A stretch of DNA of 64,000 bases from Moorena sp. SIOASIH (lineage in GTDB: Bacteria > Cyanobacteriota > Cyanobacteriia > Cyanobacteriales > Coleofasciculaceae): NCBI RefSeq assembly GCF_010671925.1, contig NZ_JAAHIH010000004.1:248001-312000 (forward strand). Reading direction: 5' to 3'. Below, piece after piece: positions 9,083-17,166 of the stretch. The position numbers and the translations under genes are program-made. The notes below the pieces were generated by a model, which did no database searches, was not told where the DNA came from, and saw only the letters and a program-made list of their open reading frames with translations. How positions within the stretch are numbered: the stretch's first letter is position 1; each line of letters starts with the position of its first letter.

Positions 9083-9530
9083 ACACTCCCCGACCATTAG
9101 GCGCGGGGATTCCTAGATCAACGAGCCGCCTTAAACCGCCGTATTCCTATCTTTGACTCCGCCAAAAACAGGACAGTACTTAAACCAAAAACCCGTCAAG
9201 ACCAAGTTCTTAGTCAATTTACGACAGACCCAGAGGGCGATTCTCCCTTGGCGTTTGGTTACTTAATAGGAAGTGCCTTAAGAAGTCCGTTTCCCTTCCT
9301 TGTCACCTTCGGTGTGCCCCACCGTACCATTTTTTTTAAAGCGTGATTTCCCTGGGTTCACACGCCAACGGTTAATTGACGATTGGGTTTTTAAAGAGGA
9401 TTTTCCCTACCCTCTGGGTATTACTACTTTTAGGTCATGCAGTGGCGGATCTTTCTTCCGGTTGCGCCTCGGTTTTTCAGCCTGTACCCTATACTTCTAA
9501 TATACTATAGCGCTATATAATTGTCAACCT
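9083..9530 (-). mobile_element. Orphan IS200/IS605-like end with adjoining noncoding DNA
   Basis: Read on the minus strand the segment finishes with GGAATCCCCGCGCC, a short loop and GGTCGGGGAGTGTCAA, the typical hairpin-plus-GTGTCAA right end of cyanobacterial IS200/IS605 elements. The roughly 400 bases before it are not an intact tnpB or iscB; both strands are broken by stops. The segment could be a decayed transposon, a non-autonomous derivative, or carry an omega-RNA-like region. Family assignment is inference from the end hairpin. Confidence 0.5.
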
Positions 9531-9863
9531 CTTGCCAGAAGTTTTTTAGGCTAAAAGCGCGCTAGTCACTTTCATCTCCGCTCGCTTTGTGGCGGAGTTT
9601 TCAGTGTTAGGATCTCTAATAAAACTACAGTTATAGCCGTTAGATCCTTAAGCAGTTGAACCCTTCAATACAGTGGTTTTGCCGCCTCTATTTTCTACGG
9701 TGATCTGACCACGGTTAGATCACCTAAATAGTCTACTTGCAGTTGATCTGCTTGTATGGATGTCCAACCCTCCGACCTTATCTATAAAAGCAGCTACAGT
9801 AGAATGCTGTGTTGCCAAATTGCCGATTTGAATAAAAAAGCTTCCGTTATCTGTTAGCCATTA

Positions 9864-9974
9864 ATATCATGTCAGGATAATTACCCTTAATAAAAATCCC
9901 CCCATCTCCCCATCTCCCCATCTCCCCATCTCCCCATCTCCCCTTAATTATGGGTATTCAACCAGACTTGATAT
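9864..9974. repeat. MITE-like element, family A, copy 1
   Basis: Begins ATATCATGTCAGGATAATTA and ends with the imperfect inverse (reverse complement ATATCAAGTCTGGTTGAATA). Between the ends is CCCTTAATAA, a run of the octamer-like unit CTCCCCAT, then TTAATTATGGG. Three further copies are at 15189, 24616 and (inverted, truncated) 50110. Confidence 0.85.
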
Positions 9975-9979
9975 AACCA

Positions 9980-10972
9980 TTACCCATCCCCGATTTGCTG
10001 TTGATGATCAGGACATAGCAAATTCCTAACTACCTGGGGAATCTCCTCAAAATGCTCCAAGAGAAAATCCATCAGGGCAAGATGGCGCAAATCAATAGGC
10101 TGGGGACGGCGATAGTTGTGACCGCTGGAAAACCAGCGCTGAACGGTGGCAGTTGAGCGAGAGCAGATACTAGCGATTTGTTCGTAATTCACATCCCATT
10201 TATGATAGAATTGTCTTGGAGTCATACCCAATTGGCAGTTGCTGTAGAGTTCAATTAGATCTTGCTCTCGTTGAGTTAGAGTCCGGGGAGGGGTTCTATA
10301 TTGATCATCGAAACGGTATCTCCCAGAAGGAGTTCGTAGCACATTGGGGGATTTCAAATAATTTCTAGGGCCAACAGCCTCAGTGCAAGTCCAAGAATAG
10401 GAATCTTTATAGTTGGTTGTTAGCGTAGGCTTAGGATGCCGAGGTTCAATGTCTTCTTCCCAAGCTGTGTCAGCAACGATCCAAGCCGCACTAGGAGAGT
10501 CTTTCTCAAGCCAGATCAGGTAGCAAATTGCCCATTGGCTTTGATGCCTGGCGTAGGCGTAGAAGAATCCGATCACAACACCCCAGTCCATTTGACCGTT
10601 TAGAGGTCGCCACCTAATCGGTGATCCTGTTTGATAACGGGGTGTTGCTGTAGGGTTCCAAGCACCTGGGGGGTCTATTGATGGGGGCGCGATTTCTGTT
10701 TTAATGGGGTCAAACAGTATATCTGAGTCTCCCTGGCGGATGCTATTTAAATAACTGGCTATCAGTTTTCCGGTCAGATTCTGAGTTAGGTGCTGGATAA
10801 GGACGGTAGCTAGAGTTTTTAGTTCTGGTTCTTCTATATCCATTGACTCTGCATTGAAGTCGGCATCCCCGTAGCTTTTCAAATGGGACAACAGTTGTGT
10901 GATGCCGAATTCATCTAAGGCTTGCTGATAGGAAGGAGGCTGATCGCTTTTTTCTCTAACTGTTTCTACCAT
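9980..10972 (-). CDS. Helix-turn-helix domain protein of unknown function
   Basis: A 330-residue cytosolic protein. The C-terminal third contains a clear HTH-like segment, LTQREQDLIELYSNCQLGMT then FYHKWDVNYEQIASICSRST and ATVQRWFSSG, similar to the sequence-recognising helices of transposase or regulator DNA-binding domains. The N-terminal two thirds are not recognised; they include an aromatic-rich stretch (PIRWRPLNGQMDWGVVIGFF) and several Trp. ATG at 10972 is taken as start; GTG at 10993 is possible. It is divergent from a 54-codon ribbon-helix-helix gene, separated by about 117 bases, which suggests a regulated pair. A MITE-like repeat abuts its stop codon. Confidence 0.7.
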   Translation of the reverse strand: MVETVREKSDQPPSYQQALDEFGITQLLSHLKSYGDADFNAESMDIEEPELKTLATVLIQHLTQNLTGKLIASYLNSIRQGDSDILFDPIKTEIAPPSIDPPGAWNPTATPRYQTGSPIRWRPLNGQMDWGVVIGFFYAYARHQSQWAICYLIWLEKDSPSAAWIVADTAWEEDIEPRHPKPTLTTNYKDSYSWTCTEAVGPRNYLKSPNVLRTPSGRYRFDDQYRTPPRTLTQREQDLIELYSNCQLGMTPRQFYHKWDVNYEQIASICSRSTATVQRWFSSGHNYRRPQPIDLRHLALMDFLLEHFEEIPQVVRNLLCPDHQQQIGDG

Positions 10973-11089
10973 AGGAAACTTGGGGATAATCACATCAATA
11001 GTATACGCTTATGTATATAAAAGATACATTTTAAGTACAAATAATGTAAAATTTGACATCAACTAACAGGTGAACTTAGAATAGAGATT

Positions 11090-11254
11090 ATGAGCAAACG
11101 TATACAAGTAACCTTACCCGACCGGATTGCAGACGATTTACAGCGATGGGCTGATTACGATGGACGCCCTCTATCTAACCTTGCTGCTTACCTTCTAGAA
11201 CGTGCTGTTACCGAGGCCAAGAAAGAAGGTGTTGAATGGGACAAAGAGTCTTGA
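11090..11254 (+). CDS. Ribbon-helix-helix (CopG/Arc-type) small DNA-binding protein
   Basis: A 54-residue protein: MSKRIQVTLPDRIADDLQRW continuing ADYDGRPLSNLAAYLLERAV. The pattern of an N-terminal beta strand (RIQVTLP), helix A (IADDLQRWADYDG) and helix B (SNLAAYLLERAV) is that of the RHH fold, which binds DNA as a dimer and is typical of antitoxins and small repressors. No toxin follows; the next gene is 330 bases on and on the other strand. It is divergent from the HTH gene at 9980-10972 and may control their shared intergenic region. Confidence 0.8.
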   Translation: MSKRIQVTLPDRIADDLQRWADYDGRPLSNLAAYLLERAVTEAKKEGVEWDKES

Positions 11255-11356
11255 TCTCCACCAACGGTTGATTAGGCCATGAGCCAGAGCGCGCTAATCG
11301 TGCTTTATTTTAATAACTAGTATGGCTCAAGTAATCGAAGCTAGAAATATCAGCTT

Positions 11357-11421
11357 GTAAGGTGGGCAAAAACAGTTTGTTTGTTTTGAGTATTCTAGAT
11401 TAGATTACTTTGCCCACCCTA
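11357..11421. repeat. Intergenic inverted repeat
   Basis: Arms AGGTGGGCAAA and TTTGCCCACCCT about 40 bases apart. The same GGTGGGCA core heads other palindromic repeats at 32430-32600. No gene. Confidence 0.7.
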
Positions 11422-11589
11422 CTTTAATTGGTATTTTTTGTACAGGCAAGTCCCTAATCTAAGCTAGAAATCTCAGTCTGTATAAATTCGAGGATAAGTT
11501 TAGGCAGCAACACCTTAATAATCCTCATTAAGGTATTGCTGAATACTCTATTCAGCAACGCCTTAAAACCAAATACTTTAGCCGCAACG

Positions 11590-12246
11590 TTAATCCTCTG
11601 GTAGATTTTCCCTCACCCATTTACGCCAAGCTAAAATCATGGTAGTGTCATCCTGGGTTTCTGCCTGCTGCAAAAACTGATTGATAATTTCTACAGAAAG
11701 AATCTCAAAGGTGAAATTGTCCTGACAACGAACATATTCTCCATTTTGCAGCCGGTAAATCTCTACAGTTTGTCCTATATAACGCCAAACTTCAGGCACT
11801 CCTATCTGCTTGTAAATCCCAAATCGCCGACTGGATGAACTGGTAATATCCACTTCAATCACCAAGTCTGGTGGAGGATCAGTGGCTAAATCTACTGTCC
11901 TGCCTTGAATACAGTCAACATTACCGATGTAGTAGCAAGAGTCAGGTTCTGCACCATGCTCTAAGTCCTCCCGATTCAGGGTTGTAGAAGCAAACCCTTT
12001 GACCCGAAGATTAAGTTCTTCGGTTAAGGTATTCACCATCCGTTCTAGCAGCTGCTTGTATGTCTCATGGCGATCTGAGGGCATCGTGATTTCTAGCATT
12101 CCTTGAGCATAGGCAAGACGCGAGGTTCGATGATCTCCTAAGTCTGCCAATAGCGCCTTGTACGTCTGCCAACTGACGTTTTGTAAGACAATTCTTTGGG
12201 TAGTTTTGACCGGTGAATCCTCATCTGAACTAAAAGTACTGGCCAT
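11590..12246 (-). CDS. Uma2-family (DUF820) putative endonuclease
   Basis: A 218-residue protein of the PD-(D/E)XK-like Uma2 family that is greatly expanded in cyanobacteria. The family core is seen: YAQGMLEITMPSDRHE (about 48-63), the acidic PDLVIEVDITSSSSRRFGIY block (about 127-146) with the active-site-type D and E, then GVPEVWRY. Biological role of the family is not settled. ATG at 12246 gives a start just upstream of the conserved region. It is followed (upstream on the + strand) by a palindromic repeat block and a damaged gene of the same family. Confidence 0.88.
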   Translation of the reverse strand: MASTFSSDEDSPVKTTQRIVLQNVSWQTYKALLADLGDHRTSRLAYAQGMLEITMPSDRHETYKQLLERMVNTLTEELNLRVKGFASTTLNREDLEHGAEPDSCYYIGNVDCIQGRTVDLATDPPPDLVIEVDITSSSSRRFGIYKQIGVPEVWRYIGQTVEIYRLQNGEYVRCQDNFTFEILSVEIINQFLQQAETQDDTTMILAWRKWVRENLPED

Positions 12247-12284
12247 TGATGCAGTGATTGTGGTGAAAACGCGAACGACCGTAG

Positions 12285-12465
12285 GTCACGCTACGCGAAC
12301 GCACAAATCCTTAACAGAAATGCAGCGCGGTCTTGGGGAGCCAGTGCCGCCAAAGAGGGTTCCCACGGGGCAAACAGCGGTGCGGAGGCAGGTTCCGCAC
12401 ACAGACCCATGCGCCATGAGCAACTGCCGTGCAAACCCCCATTCGCGACTCCATCAAGACAGCGA
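12285..12465. repeat. Palindrome cluster between two Uma2 genes
   Basis: Starts with a CACGCTACGCGAACGC palindrome copy, then from about 12318 GCAGCGCGGTCTTGGGGAG, several degenerate arms, and ends near ATGAGCAACTGCCGT and GCGACTCCATCAAG. It is a diverged, enlarged relative of the 51-bp palindrome found inside the neighbouring gene. Confidence 0.75.
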
Positions 12466-12763
12466 CTTAATCCAATTGGTCTGGATTAATACCTAACTCA
12501 CGCAGTCGCGCCGCCAAACGTTCTGCTCGTTGCTTAGCTTCTATAGCTTCGAGCTGAGCTTGTACTAACTCCTCGCTTGCTAGAGGAATCAAATTGCCCT
12601 CAAGGGTCATCCAGCGTAACCATAATCGGGGGATATCGCGAAAACTCCCATGGCACAACCTTAAACTTAATTCCAACTCCGGCATCAGTAACCGTCCCTG
12701 ATTTAGCACTGCGGGTTTGTAGTGATCACCAACCAGATGAAACCTTTGTAACTCATTGGTGTA

Positions 12764-12858
12764 GCGATGCAGCGCGGTCTTGGGGAGGCAGCGCGGTCTT
12801 GGGGGTTCCCCCCATGAGCGACTGCCGTGGTTTCCCCCATGAGCGACTGCATCAAGAA
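12764..12858. repeat. 95-base palindromic insert (frameshifting copy)
   Basis: Expanded version of the 51-base unit with doubled arms (two GCAGCGCGGTCTTGG blocks and two CCCCATGAGCGACTGC blocks). GCG occurs on both sides (12764-12766 and 12859-12861), as expected for a 3-base target duplication. Confidence 0.85.
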
Positions 12859-12999
12859 GCGACTAAAAATTACATAGTAAGGTACTCGCAGAATCTGCTC
12901 ATAAACCTGCCACTTAGTCGGAGGTTTTCCCGGTGCGCTCACCGTTTGACCATGATCTTCATCTTCGGTGCCAGGAGATAATAACTCCACCACTACAAA

Positions 13000-13050
13000 G
13001 CGATGCAGCGCGGTCTTGGGGGTTTCCCCCATGAGCGACTGCATCAAGAA
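13000..13050. repeat. 51-base palindromic insert, copy 2
   Basis: GCGATGCAGCGCGGTCTTGG, then a GGGTTTCCCCC centre, then ATGAGCGACTGCATCAAGAA. Ends GATGCAG / CTGCATC pair. Length is 17 codons, so the host frame is kept. Confidence 0.9.
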
Positions 13051-13266
13051 TGGACTGACTTGTTCTTGCCATATGACATAACTCAAACGTAGGTCTTGGC
13101 CTTGATAAAGCCGAGGCACACCTACTACACCAAACCAATCCGGTCGCTTATACCAACCGGGATGGTTGAGATCATAGTAAAGATTGAGGTCACAAGCACT
13201 AAAGACTAACTCTGGGTTGGAGTTGGCAGGGGCAAAGGTTAAAAATAGTAGTAGGGGTTGAAAAAA

Positions 13267-13317
13267 GCGATGCAGCGCGGTCTTGGGGGTTTCCCCCATG
13301 AGCGACTGCATCAAGAA
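13267..13317. repeat. 51-base palindromic insert, copy 3
   Basis: Same 51 bases as the copy at 13000-13050, same orientation, in the same gene and again in frame. Confidence 0.9.
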
Positions 13318-13465
13318 ATGAAATTCGTCAGGCAAACCAGGTTCGTTGGGATTTTCGCTGGGTAAGTCATACATTGTCGGCAAGGTTTGCCGAGGTGAAA
13401 TTAGTGGCTGTGATGGATACGGAAGGGAAGTCATAGGTATTGTCGATTGTGAATAACTCGATTTA

Positions 13466-13984
13466 TCATTGTGTATCTTGGTTCCAATAAGAACCTCCTG
13501 GTAATTGAGTTAAATAGTCATTAATAAATAAAGGTAAATCCTTTTTTGAATGGAGGTATGTCAAAGCCAGCAAATCTTGAGTTGTTTGCCTCAGCTGAGC
13601 TCTATCTACTAGTTTTGAAAGTTGAGCTGGAGTATAGGCACCATTGAGAACCTCCACACTCGCCGTGGAAATTGCTGCCTCCAGTTCATTGTCAATCAAT
13701 GACTGCCATTGATCAGCATTGATAGTATAAGTTTTTTGGTTATCTTTGAGATTCAGTTTTTGGATTTCCCGAATGAAATCACGAATTGAAGCTGCCCAAG
13801 AATTTGTCAAACGCTCCTCTACTTGGTTTTTAATCAAGTTAATCAATGCCTTGTTTAAATAGGATTCAATCTGATGCACAGTTGCGCGTTTAGTCATCTG
13901 TTCCAACTCATCTACAATTGCTAAGGCATCTGCGTAGCGTCCCTCTAGGATACTTATTCTGAGATCGATTAATTCCTGAGTCAT
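13466..13984 (-). CDS. DUF29-family protein
   Basis: A 172-residue cytosolic protein, mostly alpha-helical. The DUF29 signature is clear: DLRISILEGRYADALAIVDE at the start, HQIESYLNKALINLIKNQVE, then LTNSWAASIRDFIREIQKLN. DUF29 proteins are common in cyanobacteria, have no proven function and often lie beside Uma2 or toxin-antitoxin-like genes, as here. The start at ATG 13984 fits the family N-terminus (MTQELIDLR). Confidence 0.88.
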   Translation of the reverse strand: MTQELIDLRISILEGRYADALAIVDELEQMTKRATVHQIESYLNKALINLIKNQVEERLTNSWAASIRDFIREIQKLNLKDNQKTYTINADQWQSLIDNELEAAISTASVEVLNGAYTPAQLSKLVDRAQLRQTTQDLLALTYLHSKKDLPLFINDYLTQLPGGSYWNQDTQ

Positions 13985-14776
13985 ACCCCAGTCCTCACAG
14001 ATTTATCGTTCTCTTTAGCCTATCGAAGAAACTGCACAAGTCATCTGCCACGCATATTAACTAAATAAAGTCAATAGCACGGTGCTAGGAAAATAGCTTT
14101 CAGGGCAAAAAATGGGTAACGGATGTAACCGATGGCACTATCGGGAAGATAGGGAAAGTGTGGGAAGTGTGGGAGGTGTGGGAGGTGTGGGGAGATGGGG
14201 AGATGGGGAGATGGGGGGAGATGGGGAGATGGGGAGAATTTTCGAGGAATAGTCGGGATTTTCGGCAAATTTATCGAACCATCAGTTTTGTCACTTAGCG
14301 ATGCATCGCTTCTTCGTTGTTTTCCTTTTCCTGTGCTGAGGTTAAGTCCCATGTTTTACCCAAATGTAAAAAACCTACCCCTGTGAGGCAGGGAGCAGGG
14401 ACTTCGGAGCTGGGATTAGGGAGTAGGGATTAGGGAGTAGGGATTAGGGAGTAGGTAACAGGGGAAAAAAATTATCACAATTCATAGTATCCCTATATTT
14501 ATGGAGCATACCATTTTGGCAAATCTATCTTTTTATGTGGGCTATAAAATCACGGTCATACAGCTTAATTCGGTAGGTTTATTCCAAAGTGGAATGCTGC
14601 CTATATTTAAATTATAAACCAATCCAAATATTAATTTTTAATTTATTTTAAATATTCGTTAAGCCCTTGAAAATAACTAAATTCATCAACTATGTTAATG
14701 ACAACTCTTACCACAATAGTAATCATAAAATATTAAATCTTTTTTTCCAAATATTTCCAAAAATATTAACAAGATT
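13985..14776. other. Gene-free region with G-rich and GGGATTA-type arrays
   Basis: Nearly 800 bases. Holds a run of GTGGGAG and GGAGATGG units (about 14158-14235), and GGATTAGGGAGTA units (about 14408-14455). The AT-rich part from 14480 on leads to the small gene at 14777 and probably holds its promoter. Frames in the arrays are not genes. Confidence 0.6.
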
Positions 14777-14983
14777 ATGCTCGATCAAACTCCTAGCAAG
14801 ACAGGTCCAGGACCGCAGCAAATTAAACATATACTGATTGGTTCTGCGAGGGATGTTCGGGTGACAATCTACACACTTTCTTCCCTGGGCTACGGGTCGG
14901 TGAATGAATGGAGTACACCCCAACCTACTGGAAATCCTGGTGAGGTGATCAGTATGTTGATTCGATATCTGCTACTCGATTAA
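14777..14983 (+). CDS. Small protein, paralogue of the one at 38896-39096
   Basis: A 68-residue protein of unknown function. Its second half, IKHILIGSARDVRVTIYTLS to GEVISMLIRYLLLD, aligns over about 50 residues with the 66-residue product at 38896-39096 (HVLKGSRQAV, LYSLGYAEIAEW, PGEVMTTITKYWLL): shared are the LGYxxxxEW core and the PGEV motif. Two independent copies with the same length, same fold pattern and own terminators make both real genes. The ATG at 14777 follows an AT-rich leader; a hairpin and a strong terminator follow the stop. Confidence 0.75.
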   Translation: MLDQTPSKTGPGPQQIKHILIGSARDVRVTIYTLSSLGYGSVNEWSTPQPTGNPGEVISMLIRYLLLD

Positions 14984-14994
14984 GATAGCAATTT

Positions 14995-15015
14995 GCCAGG
15001 GATTGAATCCCTGGC
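14995..15015. other. Perfect hairpin after small gene
   Basis: GCCAGGGATT, one base, AATCCCTGGC: a perfect 10-base stem 11 bases past the stop codon, without a T-run. Could slow exonucleases or be part of a two-step terminator. Confidence 0.6.
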
Positions 15016-15109
15016 TAGAATGGACAAAGTGTAATCATGATTTCTGTGTCCACCACTGGTGGATGTAGATGCAGCTTAGCTGTACTGGTGGAATTTTTGT
15101 TAATGCATT

Positions 15110-15151
15110 CGGTCAAGGATTGGGGTTAACCAGGACTTGACCGATTTTTTT
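15110..15151 (+). terminator. Rho-independent terminator
   Basis: Stem CGGTCAAG / CTTGACCG with a loop that contains GGTTAACC, followed by A and seven T. Ends the transcript of the small gene at 14777. Confidence 0.85.
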
Positions 15152-15188
15152 ATGAAGGATTAAGGATCAATTTCTGTTTGCTTGATTT

Positions 15189-15317
15189 ATATCATGTCAG
15201 GATAATTACCCTTAATAAAAATCTCCCCATCTCCCCATCTCCCCATCTCCCCATCTCCCGATCTCCCCACCCTCCCCACCCTCTCCTTAATTATGGGTAT
15301 TCAACCAGACTTGATAT
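15189..15317. repeat. MITE-like element, family A, copy 2
   Basis: Same ends as the copy at 9864 (ATATCATGTCAGGATAATTA and, reversed, ATATCAAGTCTGGTTGAATA), same orientation. The interior is CTCCCCAT units followed by CCACCCTC, so the interior differs between copies while the ends are kept. Confidence 0.85.
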
Positions 15318-15352
15318 TAGGATTGCTATAGGAGACATGAGAAATACAGATC

Positions 15353-15961
15353 ATGGCATATAGCGACTTTACAACTATCTACAAAGTCCAAACGACTTTT
15401 AACCTCCTTCTTGATGAGGGGGATACTATATTTAAGGATATTGCCCCGATCGAGCCCAGTGATCACTTGAAAACCACGCTTAAGGAAAATCTGCCGATCA
15501 CGAATGCTATCAATACCGAAAAAGCTCGTTCTGAGTTAGTTATTGCTCCGGTTTTACTGGAAGTGCGCCGTCTGCTTGATTTCCAAATCGGTTTTTTTTC
15601 TGGAATTGAGTTTAATGTTGATAAACGAAGTGGATTAAATGGATACTGTGATTATATCCTTACTGCTTATAAGGAAATCTATGAAATTCGGACACCAGTT
15701 GTCACTCTAGTGGAGGCAAAAAATGAAAATATTAAGGGGGGATTAGGACAGTGCATTGCGGAAATGGTAGCAGCTCAGAGATTTAATCAACAACAGGATC
15801 AGGATATTGATGCTATCTATGGAGCTGTGACTACTGGCACGAATTGGAAGTTTCTCAAGTTGGTGAATCAATTGGTGTTTATTGATTTGGATGACTATTA
15901 TATTAAGGAAATTGATCTGATCCTGGGAATATTGGCACATCCGTTTAAGCAGTATCTCTAG
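15353..15961 (+). CDS. PD-(D/E)XK nuclease-like hypothetical protein
   Basis: A 202-residue cytosolic protein. The middle holds a pattern of the PD-(D/E)XK fold: GLNGYCDYIL (about 101-110) with the metal-binding-type Asp, then VVTLVEAKNENIKGGLGQCI (about 122-141) with the E-x-K and the following Gln helix. Similar stand-alone proteins are common in cyanobacteria without known function. The start ATG 15353 lies 36 bases after the MITE-like element at 15189-15317, so that element may affect its promoter. A long tandem array follows the stop. Nuclease activity is inference from the motif. Confidence 0.65.
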   Translation: MAYSDFTTIYKVQTTFNLLLDEGDTIFKDIAPIEPSDHLKTTLKENLPITNAINTEKARSELVIAPVLLEVRRLLDFQIGFFSGIEFNVDKRSGLNGYCDYILTAYKEIYEIRTPVVTLVEAKNENIKGGLGQCIAEMVAAQRFNQQQDQDIDAIYGAVTTGTNWKFLKLVNQLVFIDLDDYYIKEIDLILGILAHPFKQYL

Positions 15962-15994
15962 GATTTCATTTGAGATGTGAACATAGTCGCGCTT

Positions 15995-16275
15995 GGAAAA
16001 GGCAAGAGGCAAGAGGCAAGAGGCAAGAGGCAAGAGGCAAGAGGCAAGAGGCAAGAGGCAAGCTAGCAAGAGGCAAGCTAGCAAGAGGCAAGCTAGCAAG
16101 AGGCAAGAGGCAATAGGCAAGCTAGCAAGAGGCAATAGGCAAGCTAGCAAGAGGCAAGCTAGCAAGAGGCAAGAGGCAAGCTAGCAAGAGGCAAGAGGCA
16201 AGCTAGCAAGAGGCAAGAGGCAAGCTAGCAAGAGGCAAGCTAGCAAGAGGCAATAGGCAAGCTAGCAATAGGCAA
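15995..16275. repeat. Mixed tandem array of GAGGCAA and GCTAGCAA units
   Basis: About 280 bases of the heptamer GAGGCAA (also AGGCAAT variants) interrupted many times by the octamer GCTAGCAA. Starts about 30 bases after the stop of the nuclease-like gene. Frames here (both strands) are translations of the repeat. Confidence 0.95.
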
Positions 16276-17166
16276 GCGTCGTATATAGGTATTTTTGGTA
16301 AGGTCAAGAACTGTCATCGGGTGGAGAAACTATGGTGCTGATGAGAGTGATGGGTTACTCGGCTCTGTTGAGGATTTGCCATAGCTTGCTCTTGGGACAG
16401 ACAAAACCGACAAAACAGACTTTTGAGGCTGATTGACTGACAAGACCCTTGAAATACTGATTTTCCCGTAGGTTGGGTTAGGGATAGCGTAACCCAACGA
16501 AACCCTCATTGGTTTTGGGTTTCGTTGCCTCAAGCCAACCTACTCCATGATCTAAAGTCAGTCAACCAGCTTTTGAGGTGTCAAAAAATCATTTTTGTGG
16601 TATAGTTCCCTTTGACCATCGTCCTGGACAGACGATGGGGGATTTTTGTTTGGGTAGAAATTTTTTCTTACCCCATGATTTTTCTTCCTTTATGTTTTGC
16701 TTGGGCAGAAGATTTTTCTTCTCCCAGGTTTTTTTATATCTTCTTCACCATTCTTCTACTACCTCAGTTCGATGTCAGAAGTTGGCAGTTTTTTTGAGGA
16801 AACAGGAGACAGAAGTCATTTGTGCTCATAATACTCCATAATTTATCATGATAATCCAGAATTAACCGCAATTGCTGATAAAACTCTGATTAATGGCTAA
16901 TTAACTGGGAAATAATTTATTCTGATACCAAGTTGGGGTCAAACGTACAACTTTCTCTTCCGCCAATCTCCCCATCTCCCCATCTCCCTATCTCCCCATC
17001 TCCCCATCTCCCCATCTCCCTATCTCCCTATCCAACCAATCTACTCTCTTTGAATGCAACTCGGTATGACTCCTGAGTTCTCGATAAAGTGGGTTATGGG
17101 TCGCTCTGATTAAGTTAGTATTTTTGTACTAACTCGACTAACTATAAGCGATCGCAAATCAGGTTC
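16276..17166. other. Gene-free region upstream of recJ, with inverted repeat and CTCCCCAT array
   Basis: Almost 900 bases. At about 16470-16549 is an inverted repeat (GTAGGTTGGGTT... / ...CCAACCTAC with inner CCCAACGAAACCC / GGGTTTCGTT) of a type widespread in cyanobacterial intergenic DNA. At 16965-17033 is an array of CTCCCCAT/CTCCCTAT. Small frames of 60-90 codons show no protein features. Confidence 0.6.

Larger units (their letters stand above)
12467..13434 (-). pseudogene. Uma2-family gene disrupted by three palindromic insertions
   Basis: Reading from 13434, the product matches the intact Uma2 paralogue at 60647-61489 block by block (TLPTMYDLPSE, YKRPDWFGVVGV, LRLSYVIWQE, PPTKWQVYEQILRVPYYV), but has two extra 17-residue segments reading FLMQSLMGETPKTALHR, after DEFH and after SPF. 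Both are exact in-frame inserts. A third, 95-base insert at 12764-12858 follows FSR and shifts the frame; past it the original frame resumes as YTNELQRFHLVGDHYK and runs to LGINPDQLD at 12467. So a full-length gene of about 290 codons existed before insertion. It is probably non-functional as one protein, though a truncated product of about 190 meaningful residues could be made. Confidence 0.88.

Noticed and set aside
15743..16165. 140-codon antisense frame rich in LACLLLACL
   Set aside because: It is the reverse translation of the GAGGCAA/GCTAGCAA array plus antisense of the nuclease-like gene.
16470..16549. Intrinsic terminator
   Set aside because: The inverted repeat has no T-run and no gene ends near it; it matches a dispersed intergenic repeat type instead.
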